Assembly (NCBI RefSeq): GCF_040712315.1
Contig: NC_134024.1
Coordinates: 30,247,158-30,311,157, forward strand
Length of the DNA stretch: 64,000 bases
Reading direction: 5' to 3'
From: Castanea sativa
Taxonomy: Eukaryota > Streptophyta > Magnoliopsida > Fagales > Fagaceae
Shown here: positions 33,765 through 45,145 of the stretch, one piece after another
Layout: each line of letters begins with the position of its first letter
How positions within the stretch are numbered: position 1 is the first letter of the stretch
The notes under the pieces: model-generated
What the model was told of the DNA's origin: nothing
What the model saw: the letters and a program-made list of their open reading frames with translations, nothing else
Database searches by the model: none
Made by a program: the position numbers and the translations under genes

Positions 33765-35960
33765 TTGAGAGTTATAAATTTGTCACTAACACAATTGCAC
33801 TTGATGATCTATAAGTTGATAATGATCTATATAAATATATACTACGGTGGATCCCTTGGCAATGCCAACCCTTATGATGGATTTTCATTTCAAGGTCCGG
33901 GTATCCAGTGCTGTTATATGATGATACGTCGTAAGTTAAAGACCTTGATTGATTTGAAGATAAAAATTATGGAAGAGCTGGAACTGAACCCTGCTTTGCA
34001 TGACATACATATTATTTTCCGTTCTCCACATGAAGTCCTTAATCAATGCATTAATTACAAATATATAGCGATAATAGAAGACAAACATGTGAAGTTCATG
34101 TTTCACAAGATGCGTCAATAGGAACAAGTAGCAAATTTTGAGTTGTACGTCACTTTAGAGCCGCGTACGGAAGTCGGCGCAAAGGATATTATACAAACAA
34201 CTACATCTCTACAGTTTGCAGTCCTAGATGATCAATGCACCACGTTGGGAGGCTATACACCCCATTTTCAAGAGACACCAAGAACAGTTGAGAGCGAACT
34301 TGGCAATAGATATGAAAATCAATTTTGTAGACATTGAGGTGAATCCTCTACACTTCTAGTAGTTGAAGATGAAGACGAATACTGTGTTGGGGAAGATCTT
34401 GACGATAGAGATGAGTACGAAGAGAGGATTGAGCAAGGTGACTTTGATAGGGGTGTTGATGACCATGAAATTACTCTCAATCCTAATGTTGATGATATGG
34501 ATGAATGTGATGAAGATGATGCAAACGCTACTGTTAGAGTTCAGCATGTTACAAATGCGACCCCCGTTTATGAACCTCCCGCATTATCATTTTATGAAAA
34601 TACTTAGGAAAATATGGTTGATCCTAAAGTTAGTGAGTAAGCATTTGCTTCTTCTTGGAATGCGGATATGAATTTTTGTACGGGGTTGATTTTTGCGAAT
34701 AAAGAAGCGGTGAAATGTGCATTAACAATTTATGCCGCAAAGCATAACAATAACTTTCTGACTAGTAGGTCAACCAAAAGTAGACTGTATGTGAAATGCA
34801 TGGATGGGTCATGCAAGTGGTACGTTGGGGCAGTCATGAAGCCTAAACAGGGAATATGGAGGGTCACATCTTATGGGGGTCCTCACAGTTGTACATGGCT
34901 CTTGATGGTAGAATGATGAATTGTAATTTTCTTGCAGCAGAATTTGTTCCAACGTTGCAAGAAAATCACATGGCAACAATTCAACACCTTAGAGATTACA
35001 TCAAAGGGAAGTATTATGCACATAAGCTTTCTTACTATAAGATTTGGGATGCGAAACAAAGGGTTATTGCAAAGATATTCGGCGATTGGGAAGAGTCTTA
35101 CGAAAGGTTAAAAAAGTTGTTGTTGGCATACTTGGATCAAGAAGCTGGCACCCAATATTGGTATCTCACTGAACTAAGGGAGGAAGGTGTTACAATATTG
35201 CGATATGTATTTTGGGCTTTCGCTCTGTGCATTGAAGGATTCAGACTTTGTAAGCCAGTGATCAGTATTGATGGGACCCATTTGTATGGTAAATATCGAG
35301 AGGTGTTAATGAGTGCAATGGCCACCAATGCCAACAACAAGGTTTTGCCTCTCGCCTTTGCTGTTGTGGACAAAGAGTCAGTGCCTAGTTGGAGGTGGTT
35401 TTTAGATTGCGTCAGGTTTGTACTGGGGGATGTGATAGCAAATAAGGACATTTGCATAATTTTTGACCGACATAAGGGTATTCGAAATGCAATTGCAAAC
35501 TGGCCTAGAGATGATCATGGACGAGTACGAGTATACCACAAATATTGCCTTCGACATGTTGCTAGCAATTTCAACACGCATTTTTAGGACGCCACTTTAA
35601 AGTCATTGGCCTTGAAAGCGGGGTATGCTACTCAGGAAGCTAAATTTGAGTTGTACATGCAACCTATCAAGGAAGCCGAGATCGAGGCCCTTAGGAAGAA
35701 ATCAGCCACCGAACAATAGGTAAGTGAACCCGACCCATCCATCATGCCATACACATATCTAATGAAAGAGGATATAGACAAGTGGACCTAGCTACGTGAT
35801 GGTGGATACCATTATGGGGCTATGACAACCAATGTCTCGGAGTGCTTCAATGGAGTACTCAAAGGTGCCCGTGGCCTGCCCATTGCTGCAATGGTTGAAT
35901 TCACTTGGAGCAAACTTGTCGCGTATTTCCATGATCGACACAAAAAATGATTGTATAAAT
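33765..35960 (+). pseudogene. MuDR-type MULE transposase, broken
   Basis: The N-terminal part (YYGGSLGNANPYDG near 33840) is followed by an acidic linker. A zinc-binding region YVKCMDGSCKWYVGAVMK ... GGPHSC comes next (34790-34890). After a frameshift near 34900 the MULE transposase core follows: VISIDGTHLYGKY (first Asp, about 35262), IIFDRHKGIRNAI (second Asp, about 35462), CLRH (35550) and TTNVSECFNGVLKG (catalytic Glu, about 35840). In-frame stops are at 34119, 34335, about 34605, 34638, 35585, 35719 and 35789. All three acidic residues of the DDE triad are still readable, but the gene cannot make a full protein. The transposase would cut and paste elements bearing the matching ends. Confidence 0.9.
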
Positions 35961-36373
35961 GATTGTAGCTATTGTTCACAAAATAGACTATAAGTCCTTT
36001 AATTGGAATTTCCATGAGTTTATGACAACTTATTTAATGAAGCGTTTGTAGTCTCCTTATTTTTTTTTATACAAAAACCAAAAATACAAAAGCTATATAT
36101 CAAGATTAAGGTTATGCTCAAGAAGAATTACATCAACAAAATCAGGAGTATAGCCTAAAACGAAAATGATAGAGGTAGATAATTATTAAGAGACCATTTT
36201 GCAAGAACATAAGCAATCTAACTCAATCCAACTAATGGGCATGACTATGCATTCAAAGCTAGTGATACTATTAACAAACTTAGGATTTTAGAAATGAAAA
36301 AAAAAATCAACATAATGTAAAAGGATAAGAAAAGAATATAGAAATTCAGCAGGTCGTCGGTTTTTAATTTTAC

Positions 36374-36484
36374 CTTGCCTTCCCAAACAGCGGACGATTG
36401 ATGTTCAGTGAGAAACCTTAACACTGAAGGAACCCTGGGACTAGGACCGAACTCATCAACCACCTCAACAGCAACGGCAGCCAT
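36374..36484 (-). pseudogene. captured first exon, gene not identified
   Basis: A 37-codon reading MAAVAVEVVDEFGPSPRVPS then VLRFLTEHQSSAVWEGK starts at ATG 36484 and ends exactly at a good donor (CAAG|GTAAAA). Its base composition is far richer in GC than its surroundings. It looks like the first coding exon of a host gene carried by the MULE. I do not recognise the family. Confidence 0.5.
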
Positions 36485-36689
36485 ACTACACAAAGTTTAG
36501 GGAGTCAAGAGTAATATAAGCACATGTTCAAGATAAATTGGCAAGGATTTCAATATAGCCTAATTTATTGTACAATTCTCCAAATACCACTATGCACACA
36601 AGCTCCATAAGGGATAATATTTATGTCAATAAGATAGAATCAAGTGAATAGAAAAACTAGCTAAATAGAAGACATCAACTTAAAACTAC

Positions 36690-37020
36690 TAGGTAAGTTC
36701 GGGTGACATTGCAAGGAAAAAATTGGCATATAAAGATAATTTTCAAACATATTTGTTAGTTAACATCGTTTTCAAACTAATTAGCAAACTAACATCTCAA
36801 GTTTCTTAATATCGATTTCATTGTAGCAACTTGAGTCTCAGAAACTTGAGTTCCACGTGAATTTGACTCTTTAACACTCAATTTCTCTGAAACAAAAACA
36901 GAACCAAAAGGAGAAAATTGGCATAAGACACCCATTTTCAAACATATTCGTTAGTTAACATCGTTTTCAAACTAATTAGCAAACTAACATTTCGAGTTTC
37001 TTAGACTCGATCAACTATCA
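36690..37020. repeat. direct repeat in MULE interior
   Basis: TTTCAAACATATTYGTTAGT and AACATCGTTTTCAAACTAAT occur at about 36742 and 36942; ACTTGAGT/ACTCGA words between them resemble the terminal palindromes. Confidence 0.75.
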
Positions 37021-37189
37021 AAACAGTAACACGAAGCAACTATCCATTAATATATTACCAATTGCACAGGTAGTACATTTAACTTTTTAAATTTGAGTTA
37101 GAATGGAAACATGATTTAAACTTAGCACCACTTTTTATAACACCATGAGAAATGATCATTTGTCCCAAAAACTTAACATGTTTGAAGAT

Positions 37190-37446
37190 ATTTTGTAATT
37201 TGTTAATGGCTTTTCAAATGTTGAATTTTCTTTTGTTCATAGAAAGGGTAATGTATCTACACATTTGCTCGCCCAATGGGCAACTCTTGTGAACTGGTCT
37301 GGGCCAGTTCCCATCTCCAATTTGCCTTCTCATGTATCTTAGGCCTTTGTTAGAGATGGGTGATTTCAGCTCGATCTTTTTGTTTCTCCCCTGTTTTGGG
37401 TGGAGTTTTTTTTAGCAATAAAATATTTATTCAGCAAAAAAAAAAA
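37190..37446 (+). mobile_element. 5'-truncated LINE, RNase H tail only
   Basis: The reading RKGNVSTHLLAQWATLVNWS, ending with SNLPSHVS, matches the end of the RNase H domain of plant L1-type LINEs. It is followed by a 3' UTR (CAATAAAATATTTATTCAGC) and an A-tract at 37435-37446. It is nested in the MULE; target duplications were not found. Confidence 0.7.
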
Positions 37447-37644
37447 GGGTAAACCATAATTATAACAAAATGAAAGTGTTCTGCAGGCCAATTGTTCATT
37501 CCTTGATTGGTTGTGCTCTACCTAATAGATACTAATTATACGACCCATGACAAAACCAACTAAATATATGCTCATTTAATTTTAACCATCTAGTAATATG
37601 ACACTTTTTCTCATACTTAAGCTGCTTATTTTCTAATGTTTCAG

Positions 37645-37716
37645 ATGGAAGAGGACCTGTCAATCCAAAGGGTCTACAATATTACAACAATCTTATCAAT
37701 GAACTATCCAACAATG
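37645..37716 (+). pseudogene. captured GH1 beta-glucosidase exon
   Basis: A 72-bp exon bounded by TTTCAG| and |GTTACT reads [20 protein letters not shown] then LSNNG when phased with one upstream base. This matches the small internal exon of plant family-1 beta-glucosidases ([18 protein letters not shown] is typical). The 5' intron text is also present. No neighbouring GH1 exon is recognisable, so this is a fragment carried by the MULE. Confidence 0.8.
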
Positions 37717-37952
37717 GTTACTGTCCATTCCAATTATAAATGACAATAGTACAAAAAAACAACAAACAGCATGCATGATTACTTATTGTTTTCTGCATCA
37801 TCAAAGTTTTGTAGAAAACATTTTTTCCTTCAACATTAAAATTTGCTGTGGATCCAAGAACACTGTACAAGTAAGGTATTTTAAGGTATTAGAAGAATTT
37901 GCTAAAAAGCCTCCTGGGCATGAGGATAAGTACATTAATTTCAAGTTTCAAA

Positions 37953-37956
<4 letters not shown>

Positions 37957-37983
<27 letters not shown>
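37957..37983. repeat. (TA)n microsatellite
   Basis: TA run of about 13 units. Confidence 0.95.
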
Positions 37984-37984
<1 letters not shown>

Positions 37985-38416
37985 ACAAAATCATTTCAAA
38001 TTTAAAAAGCTCAATTCGAATGAAATGCAAAAATTAAAAATTCTGTCTAGTCTAAAAATTAAGACAAGCTTGTAAGTAAAGGGGTTCCCATTTGCGCTCA
38101 TCAATTCTCATCTTCCACTATTAAGTAAAGGTACAAGCATTAAACCCAAACCCTAAAAAACTATAACAACAAAAACCTAACACACTCCAACTCGAATTCA
38201 ACGACTCTAAACACTAAATTCCTATAACCTAACAACAACAAAACCCTAATTCAGTGAAACAGGAACCTAACTCTTCAAACAAAAAGAAAATAAGGCAAAA
38301 AAAAAAAAATCCTCTCAAAGTCCTTCAAATTTGAAAAACTCACTTGCACGAAATTCTAAATTCAAACCCTAAGACTCTGAAACAAAGACCAAAAGAAAAG
38401 GACTGGGAGAGGTGAC

Positions 38417-38510
38417 CTCGGCAGTTGGGGAAAAGCTTGATGAACCAGGCGTGGAGGCGAACGTCGTCAGAGGATCAGAGCCAAATGTCCTCGTAGGAGA
38501 GGCGGAGTGA
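38417..38510 (-). pseudogene. captured WAV2/BEM46-like alpha/beta-hydrolase exon
   Basis: On minus, SLRLSYEDIWL, a stop, then SSDDVRLHAWFIKLFPNCR ends at CGAG|GTCACC. Plant WAV2 (BEM46 family) reads ...YEDIWLQSSDGVRLHAWFIKMFPECRG, and its exon also breaks after CRG. The one in-frame TGA at 38475-38477 shows decay. The catalytic domain lies in later exons and is absent. Confidence 0.8.
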
Positions 38511-39159
38511 GCCGTAGTGTGAATGGATCAGCGTGGAGCAATGGACATCGGTGATCTGCAAGGAGCAGTGGACATCGGCATATGTGGTGGAGCCATGGAG
38601 GTAGTGGGTGACAGTGGTTGTTGGATTTGTGGCTGGTTTTGCTAGGTAGGATTGTGGTGGTGGTGGTGGTGCTGCCGGTTGTGGTGTTGTTGTGAAGTAG
38701 TGTTTCAATGATGGTGGTGTGAGTTTAATGGGTTTGATGGGTGTGGGTTGTGGGATGTGTGGGTTTGATGGGTTTTCTTTAATTTTTTTGTTGTGGGTAT
38801 TGTGACGGATGGTGTTTGCTTTTGATCTGTGGCTAATTTTTTGATGTGGGATGTGCGGGTTTGATGGTGGTGCCGATGGGTTCGTTGTGGGTTTATTGTG
38901 GGATGGGTTCACTGCGATGGTGGTGGGGATAGTTTGGGTCTTTGGGCATTTGGGTCGGATTTGGGTGTGTGGATCAGATTTGGTGGCGTTTGGGTGGCTG
39001 AGTGTCGCTGAGTTTTGGTGTGACTGAGAGAGACGATGTGTTTGTGTGGGTGTTTTGAGAGTGAGACTGAGAGAGACGGTGGGAGAGTGTTTGAAATTGA
39101 GGGATTTTGGAAAGTTACGTGAGATGTGCGACTTATTTGGGGGACACGTGGAGTGCTTC
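38511..39159. other. GGT-rich segment near MULE right end
   Basis: Plus strand rich in GGTGGTGG, GGGTTTGATGGG and GTTGTGGGT repeats. It may be the upstream part (5' UTR or transit-like region) of a captured gene, or low-complexity filler. The 253-codon minus frame across it is proline/threonine/serine-rich only because of this composition. Confidence 0.45.
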
Positions 39160-39340
39160 AAAGAAATCGAGTCCAATGGACTCGATTTCCTAATTCGAGT
39201 CCAAAGGACTCGATTTTTAGGTCTACGTGAACTCACTGTCCACCTCAGCTACTGCCACGATGAACAAATCAAATACATTATACTCGATTTATAAGCCCAA
39301 AATTGAGTTCTCTGGACTCGATTTGTTAGAAACCAAATTT
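39160..39340. repeat. cluster of ~25-bp near-palindromes, right end of MULE
   Basis: Four copies, for example AATCGAGTCCAATGGACTCG at 39168 and TTCGAGTCCAAAGGACTCGA at 39193, with decayed units at about 39267 and 39300. Mirror counterpart of the left-end cluster. Confidence 0.92.
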
Positions 39341-39584
39341 GTTTCAAACTTTTGCTTACTAATGATATAGTTTGGATTTTATAGTTATTTAAAAAAAAAA
39401 AAAAAAAATCTTGTATGAACTAAAAGCACAAGAATGCTGATTTTTATTTTTTTATTTTTTACACATCAATTTTTTATTGGGTTGAAAACTTGAAGCACCA
39501 AAGAGCAACGTTGAGCTGGTAATATGCTTTATCCAAAAATTCTGTGTCAGCCGTTTTTGCCCAGTAAACAGAGAAGAGAGGGTT

Positions 39585-42500
39585 ATGGCGAGAATGGTGC
39601 AAAATGAAAACAAGGCTACAGGGGCATTTTTCTTTGCGACACTGTTTCTGTGGTTGCTATCTCTTTCGTTTGAAATAGTATTCAACAAGCGAAACGAGCT
39701 GCTTTGTGTCATCGCTGGGTGTTGCTTTTTTCAAACGGCCAACTGGGTCATCCGCTTTCGCTTTTCTAAGGACCCACTCTTCGTCAACACCTCCGTCTCT
39801 CTCCTCCACTCCTTCGTCATCTCTTCCTCGGGTTCGTTTCCCATTTCTTCTTTCTGGGTTTTCTTCCTTGTTTTTCATTTGGGTATATTGCTATTGTGTT
39901 GTTGTTTTTAGTGTTGCAAATTTCAGTGCTAGTGGTGAATCTGGGATATATAGTTATTGCGAATTTCCTATTTCATTTTTATCGTTTGTTTGGTCATGTG
40001 TTGGCTTGGCTTCACGGTATGTGACGTGTTCTGTTTGATAGTTTACCCGAAAAACATTGGAAATGTTTGGTTTCTTTCGATGAATTATCTTTAAATGTCA
40101 TTTCCTATTGGTTGATTGGGTATATTTAATCTGGGATTTAGGTAATATTAATTTAATTTTTAATAAATTATTTTTCTGGATTTTTGAAGATATAAAATTA
40201 ATAATTAAGTTTTTGGTGTTATAACTGACAAGAGGGATCTTTTAAATTTTACGTCACAGATGGGATGAGGATTCCTATAGGTCTAGAAGCAAAATCTGAT
40301 TTTGCTATAGAGATCAATACAGAACGTGTAAATAGGGAGAAACTTTGAAGGCTGGCTAAATAAATAAAAACTAATATTTTTATAAAACTTGTAATAGGGC
40401 AAAGCTAAAAGACTAAATAAAGAAGGTTTTTTTTGTTTCTTCTGTACACATAATAATGTATAAGAAGACCACATACTCAGAAAAAAAAAAATATTATAAT
40501 AATAATTAAGATGGTCTACATGAAATAAACTTAGTCTTACTTTCACCCAACAAAAGGGAGAAAGCCTTGCAATGGTGGAAACAACAAGAAGAAGATAAAA
40601 AAAAAAGGGGGGGGGGGGGAGTAAAATAAAAGTCAACCTGAAATGAAGATGATAGGATACAAATTAAAAAACCACCAATTGATGAGCAGCTGTAAAGAAA
40701 GCAAAAAAAGATAATCAAAATGGTGAGCAGCGAGGTAAGCATGGATAATATGGGGTTTGATTCCTTCAAGAATCTTTTTTTTTTTTTTTGAAACTGATTC
40801 CTTCAAGAATCAAGATGGAAAGAAAGTGTTTATTTTTTTCCCTTTTATTCGTAGTGATAATCTCTCTAGGAAAAGTTGGGATTAGGTGACTTTGGATTTA
40901 TTACTGAACTTGTCTGTAAAACTATTTATTCTAATTTTAATTTTGTTTGGGAGATAGAAATTTTACAATCTTAACTACCGCAAATAGACTAATAATTTAA
41001 GAGAATGCACAACATTTAAAGAGAGAATAATTTTTATTGATTAAAATTTTTGGGACAATGCATTCTAGGGGCTATATTGATTTTTTTACTAGGTGAGAGG
41101 GGCCTTAATTATATTCGAGAAAGCCTTTATTATGTTCTATTGGTTAATAGAGGGGGCCTTAGGCCATTGCCTAAGTGGCCTAATGGTTGAGCCAGCCCTG
41201 AATAGGAAAATGGTTATGGTAATACTCATTTATAGTAATGTGCGATAAATGTGAAGTACTGTATGGAATGGGGTTGATGGATTTTGAAACCTATTTGGAC
41301 TCACGGTTGTGGCCTATTGAAATACATTAGGATTGGGTGGGACAAACTTTTACATTATGTGCGAGTTGATGTAGGAAATGGTCACTGATGCAAGACAGCC
41401 TAAGCTTCATCACCTCAAGAAGCCTAAAAACCAAAATTCACTACCTAAGGGTTGCTTGAAATCACCACCAAGTAGATAAAGACATTTTCGACGAAGGAAT
41501 TTTTATTCTATAATAGTCTGACTATAACAACACCACTTGGAGCCTTTTGATAGAGTAGTATCAGGGAATAATAGATCATGCCCCATAAAACTCTCAAGTC
41601 TCAACTAAAGATAATCTAAAAATGTATCCGTATCTAAAATAAATAAATAAATTGGATCCCTATTCAAATCCAAAAAATAAAGAATAAATAAAAAAATTCC
41701 AATCCCCTAAGATAAATGAAAATCTGAAATAATAAATTTCAAAATAATTCTGGTTGTGCTCCCTGCATTTAGTCACTGAGTTCGGGTATGACATGACATC
41801 TGGTGTGGGGATCATTCGTTGAAGATGTTGTTTTGTGACTTGTATGCATGCTCTATAGCTAGAGAAGCATCAATTGATACTGTGTTGGTTAGATAGACAG
41901 ATGAGGAAATGTGAAGTTGGAGGAGTTGGAAGTCAGTAATCAGTATACTACTTTCTATATATTCTTTATTCAAATATCCCTACGAGATAGGGTTTTGATA
42001 GAATTAGTTAGAGATTGAAAGGGAGTGGTGATTTTAATGTTTGTTTTTGTTTTTTTACAATTTACAAGGTACGTGTGCATAATCTTTCCCATGGAAAGAG
42101 TATGTGGTGTGAAAAAGGCTCCAATGATGATTTTAAGTGTTAGAGATTTAGAACTACTTAATGGACATATATAATGAACACAAGGAAGTCACTACTCCCT
42201 TTCAATCTCTAAATCTTAAATCATCATTGTAGACTAATAACTATTCTGAGTACTTGTAAATAATAAAATTTTAGCCTTATCTGGTTTAATAATGATGAAT
42301 CATTATTAATGGTGTTTGCATTGAAAAATGGAAGTGCTAGTCGGAGCAAGTTCGAGTGTTCCAATCTTGAAGCATCCATAGGAGATTGTGATTATGCAAA
42401 GAATGGAAGTAATGGATGCACTGTATCTGTATTATGGAATATATCTATGTGAGCATTGGATAAGAGATAATTTTAAAGATACTTTTATATCACTAAGGCT

Positions 42501-45145
42501 TAGCTAGGTCTTGATAAGTCATTTTTAGATCAATTATTAAGTAGCTGGAGCCAAGGGTTTGTGGAGCTTAATATGTTGACAACTGAACTTCATCTAAGCC
42601 TCAGGTGTTAAATACGTAAAGCAGTGAAGTTGGGTTTATCCAGACTTTCATTGACCATGGGAATTGTCCCTTATTTCCAAAGAATCAGGTATAAGACTTT
42701 ATTTGAATACTTTTCTGTAATAGATACCTTGATCTAAAACTAATGTTTTGGACTCTTCTGTAGTCTGGAGGTGGTCTTGCCTTTCAAAATATAGTTATTG
42801 GTCTTGGAGTAAAAATAGAAAATTGATTCAGAGATCGGTAAATTAGGTGATGCTGTTTGATATGTTTCAGAATATAAATTCAGAATTTCTTCTAATTGCA
42901 ACAGTTGTGATAGGTTATCGCGCTAGCTGTAATATCACATACATATGCAAGAGATGATTTCTCACTATTTGTCTTTTTATCCCTCAGCGTACCATAGTCA
43001 AGTGCTTCAAACTTTAAAAAACAAAGACAGAGACAAAAATGAAAAACAAAGAACTTTACAGAACAAGGATTTGTGGAGTTGTACATGGTTATCTTTTTGG
43101 AAGCTATTATTGTTTAGCTGTTGTTGGTTGCAGGTTTCTGTTCCATATGTGCACGTTTGCAAAGTATACACCTACATAGATTATATATTATATACAGTCC
43201 TACATGCATATATATCACTTTGGCTGGTATTGCTGGGTTTGTAGGCCTAAAATTAGGTCAATCTATTAATGAAAATTCAATCCCATTGATATTCTTGTCT
43301 AGGATTTTAAAGCTTTCTTGAAAAAAGCTATAAAAAGCCTCTCTTTTTTTTTATAGTTTCTATGCTTGTCTTGATTGCTGGGCTCTTCTAACTGTTTCTG
43401 AAATTTATCAATTGGTTTACAATTTTTATAGTTTCAAATGCTCAAACATTATAATCATGTTGTCTTTGACATGTCTTCATTCTGAATTTTATTAGTTATG
43501 CTAGTAATTTCAAATGTTTGTTTACCTCCTGTGCAGTGGTATTCATTTTGGTTAATCAGTGGTTAAAAAATGGATCAAATGGGATGTTTGAGCACTCACA
43601 GTTATTTGGGGGGACTTGGCCTTGGGCATATCCAGCTTTATGCTTCTCATGTGGTTACTTTGCATATGATCAATGGGATATGCTGCATTACCGGTTATAC
43701 AATGGTTGGATCCCTGCCATTTTATTGCATCATCTGATTCTCCTCATTTGCTTCTCTCTTGCTTTATATCGAAACGTCACTATCAATTACCTTATTCTCA
43801 CTCTCATTTGTGAGGTATGTTCTTCTCTCCCCCCCCCCCCCCCCCCGGTTACTTTTCCAATGTAATATGATGGTAAATTGGTAATAGGATAAATGTTTTT
43901 TTGCCTGACGCATAACTGCAGGCTTAACCCCTAGATGTGTGCGCTGCACTTAAGAGTGAGAATCAATTCTCATAAATGAAGTGTTTACTAAACAAATTAA
44001 AGAACCTTAACAAAATATTTATTACTGTATAATTTTCGCTAAAACTATATGTGTGGTGGTTTCTTGTATAGTTTTGTGACTGTATAACCAAGCCTTAAGG
44101 TATAGCTAGTGCTTCTTCCTCTTATTTATTACATTTTAATAACACACTCGAGGAGATGAACTCTTAAAGGATAAATATGTCTTAAGATGCTTTTTTATGC
44201 TATTAGAGGAATGGTCTTCAAGTGATTTATAGCTTTGTGGTTATCACTCATTCATTTGTTTGATCTGTCTATGTTAATGAAGGCTGCACTTGTTTAAAAT
44301 TTGTTTGAAATCTGTGTATTAGCTTTAGTAAAATGCTTGAAATTCCCACTGGAGAGACTGTCAAAATTTAATAAATTTTGGCTCCAGTTGTATCAATCTG
44401 AGTAAAATCTTGCATTCATGCCATTGGCATGCTTAGTGATGATATCTGTTTTTGTGCCCTCGTGTAATTTGAGTGATCAGGATCCCTCCTTGTTATCTTT
44501 TACTGCTTTTAATTTTCAATCTATTTTGCTATGCAAGCAAGTCATAAAAAAGTGGTCTTCCTGATTTCCTTTTTAATTTTTCCAAGAAAAAAAGCTTCAA
44601 ATTTGTTTCAACAAAGTGTTGGTTAATTTGATATTAAGCCTAGCCCGTGAGAACCATTGTTTGGATCTTGTTCTCTTACTACCAAAATTCTGCTAGAAAT
44701 CAAGGTGACTTCGAATTAAAACCAAATCCCAAAATTTTGATAATGTTATCAAAAATTTGAATACTAATGTGAATATGCGCACTGAATCTAGTTGATGTAA
44801 CTGAAGGTTAAATTTCTTCTGATGATACAGTTGCATTCCATATTTCTGCATGTAAGGAAAGTGCGACGAATGGCTGGTCTTCGTGATGCCAACAGCAGAA
44901 TTGTGAGGGCAGAATGGGTTCTTAATTGGGTAGCTTTCATTTTAGCAAGGTTTGTATCTCATGTTCTTATCACTGTCAAGCTTCTCAGAGATCGTCATAA
45001 GTTTGGACAGGGAATTGAGTTGCCACTTGCCTTATTTGGGATGGTTGGAATGAACGTGCTTAATGTTTTTCTTGGTATTGATCTTTTCCATGCTTTCAAA
45101 AGAGAGATAAGTTCCCAGCCAAATAGCCACCACCATCGTGAATGA
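39585..45145 (+). CDS. TLC-domain (TRAM/LAG1/CLN8) membrane protein, three exons
   Basis: Exons 39585-39831, 43537-43814 and 44831-45145 join in frame (GT..AG introns) to give 279 residues, close to the usual length for plant single-TLC-domain proteins. The protein starts MARMVQNENKATGAFFFATL and is hydrophobic throughout, with about 7-8 membrane segments (near residues 13-32, 40-56, 67-92, 108-124, 140-160, 206-228 and 238-258). FAYDQWDMLHYRLYNGWIPA and the ILLHHLILL histidine pair are TLC-like. The C-terminus (SSQPNSHHHRE) is cytosolic-looking. TLC proteins act in endomembranes, probably in lipid handling; a catalytic ceramide-synthase role is not supported because the Lag motif is incomplete. 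No stop or frameshift. Intron 1 is 3.7 kb. The MULE right end lies 174 bp upstream of the ATG, so the promoter may be partly transposon-derived. Confidence 0.9.
39832..43536. other. TLC gene intron 1, contents
   Basis: Contains a hAT-like terminus near 41083-41205 (ends TTGAGCCAGCCCTG, the complement of CAGGGCTGGCTC), poly-G (40608-40620), and an inverted repeat pair TTAGAGATTGAAAGGGAGT (42008) and its complement near 42195. No other gene seen. Confidence 0.6.
43815..44830. other. TLC gene intron 2
   Basis: Starts GTATGT, ends TACAG; poly-C run at 43830-43847. Nothing else recognised. Confidence 0.7.

Larger units (their letters stand above)
32198..39410 (+). mobile_element. 7.2-kb MULE with decayed transposase and captured exons
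   Basis: The 9-bp target duplication TTGTATGAA is at 32189-32197 and 39411-39419. The ends share an inverted block of about 95 bp: AACTATAAAATCCAAACTAT at 32215 and its complement ending near 39393, then ATCATTAGTAAG and TTTCTAACAAATCGAGTCC. A MuDR-type transposase pseudogene (33765-35960) sits on plus. Downstream are exon-sized pieces of other genes: an unidentified first exon, a GH1 exon and a WAV2-like exon, plus a LINE tail. This is the composition of a gene-capturing (Pack-MULE-like) element that once had its own transposase. It ends 174 bp before the start codon of the TLC gene. Confidence 0.88.

Noticed and set aside
36374..36484. assigning a family to the GC-rich captured exon
   Set aside because: Exon structure is convincing, but I do not recognise the protein; naming it would be a guess.
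38475..39236. 253-codon minus-strand frame, rich in Pro/Ser/Thr
   Set aside because: Composition artefact of GGT-rich DNA at the MULE end; only its last part (WAV2-like text) is homologous to a protein, and that is an exon fragment.
41083..41205. complete hAT element in TLC intron 1
   Set aside because: A typical right terminus is visible, but I could not find the left terminus or a matching 8-bp duplication.
39585..45145. naming the TLC protein a ceramide synthase (LAG1)
   Set aside because: The protein is shorter than plant LOH proteins, and the full Lag motif with its paired histidines and acidic residues is not evident; the single-TLC-domain family fits better.
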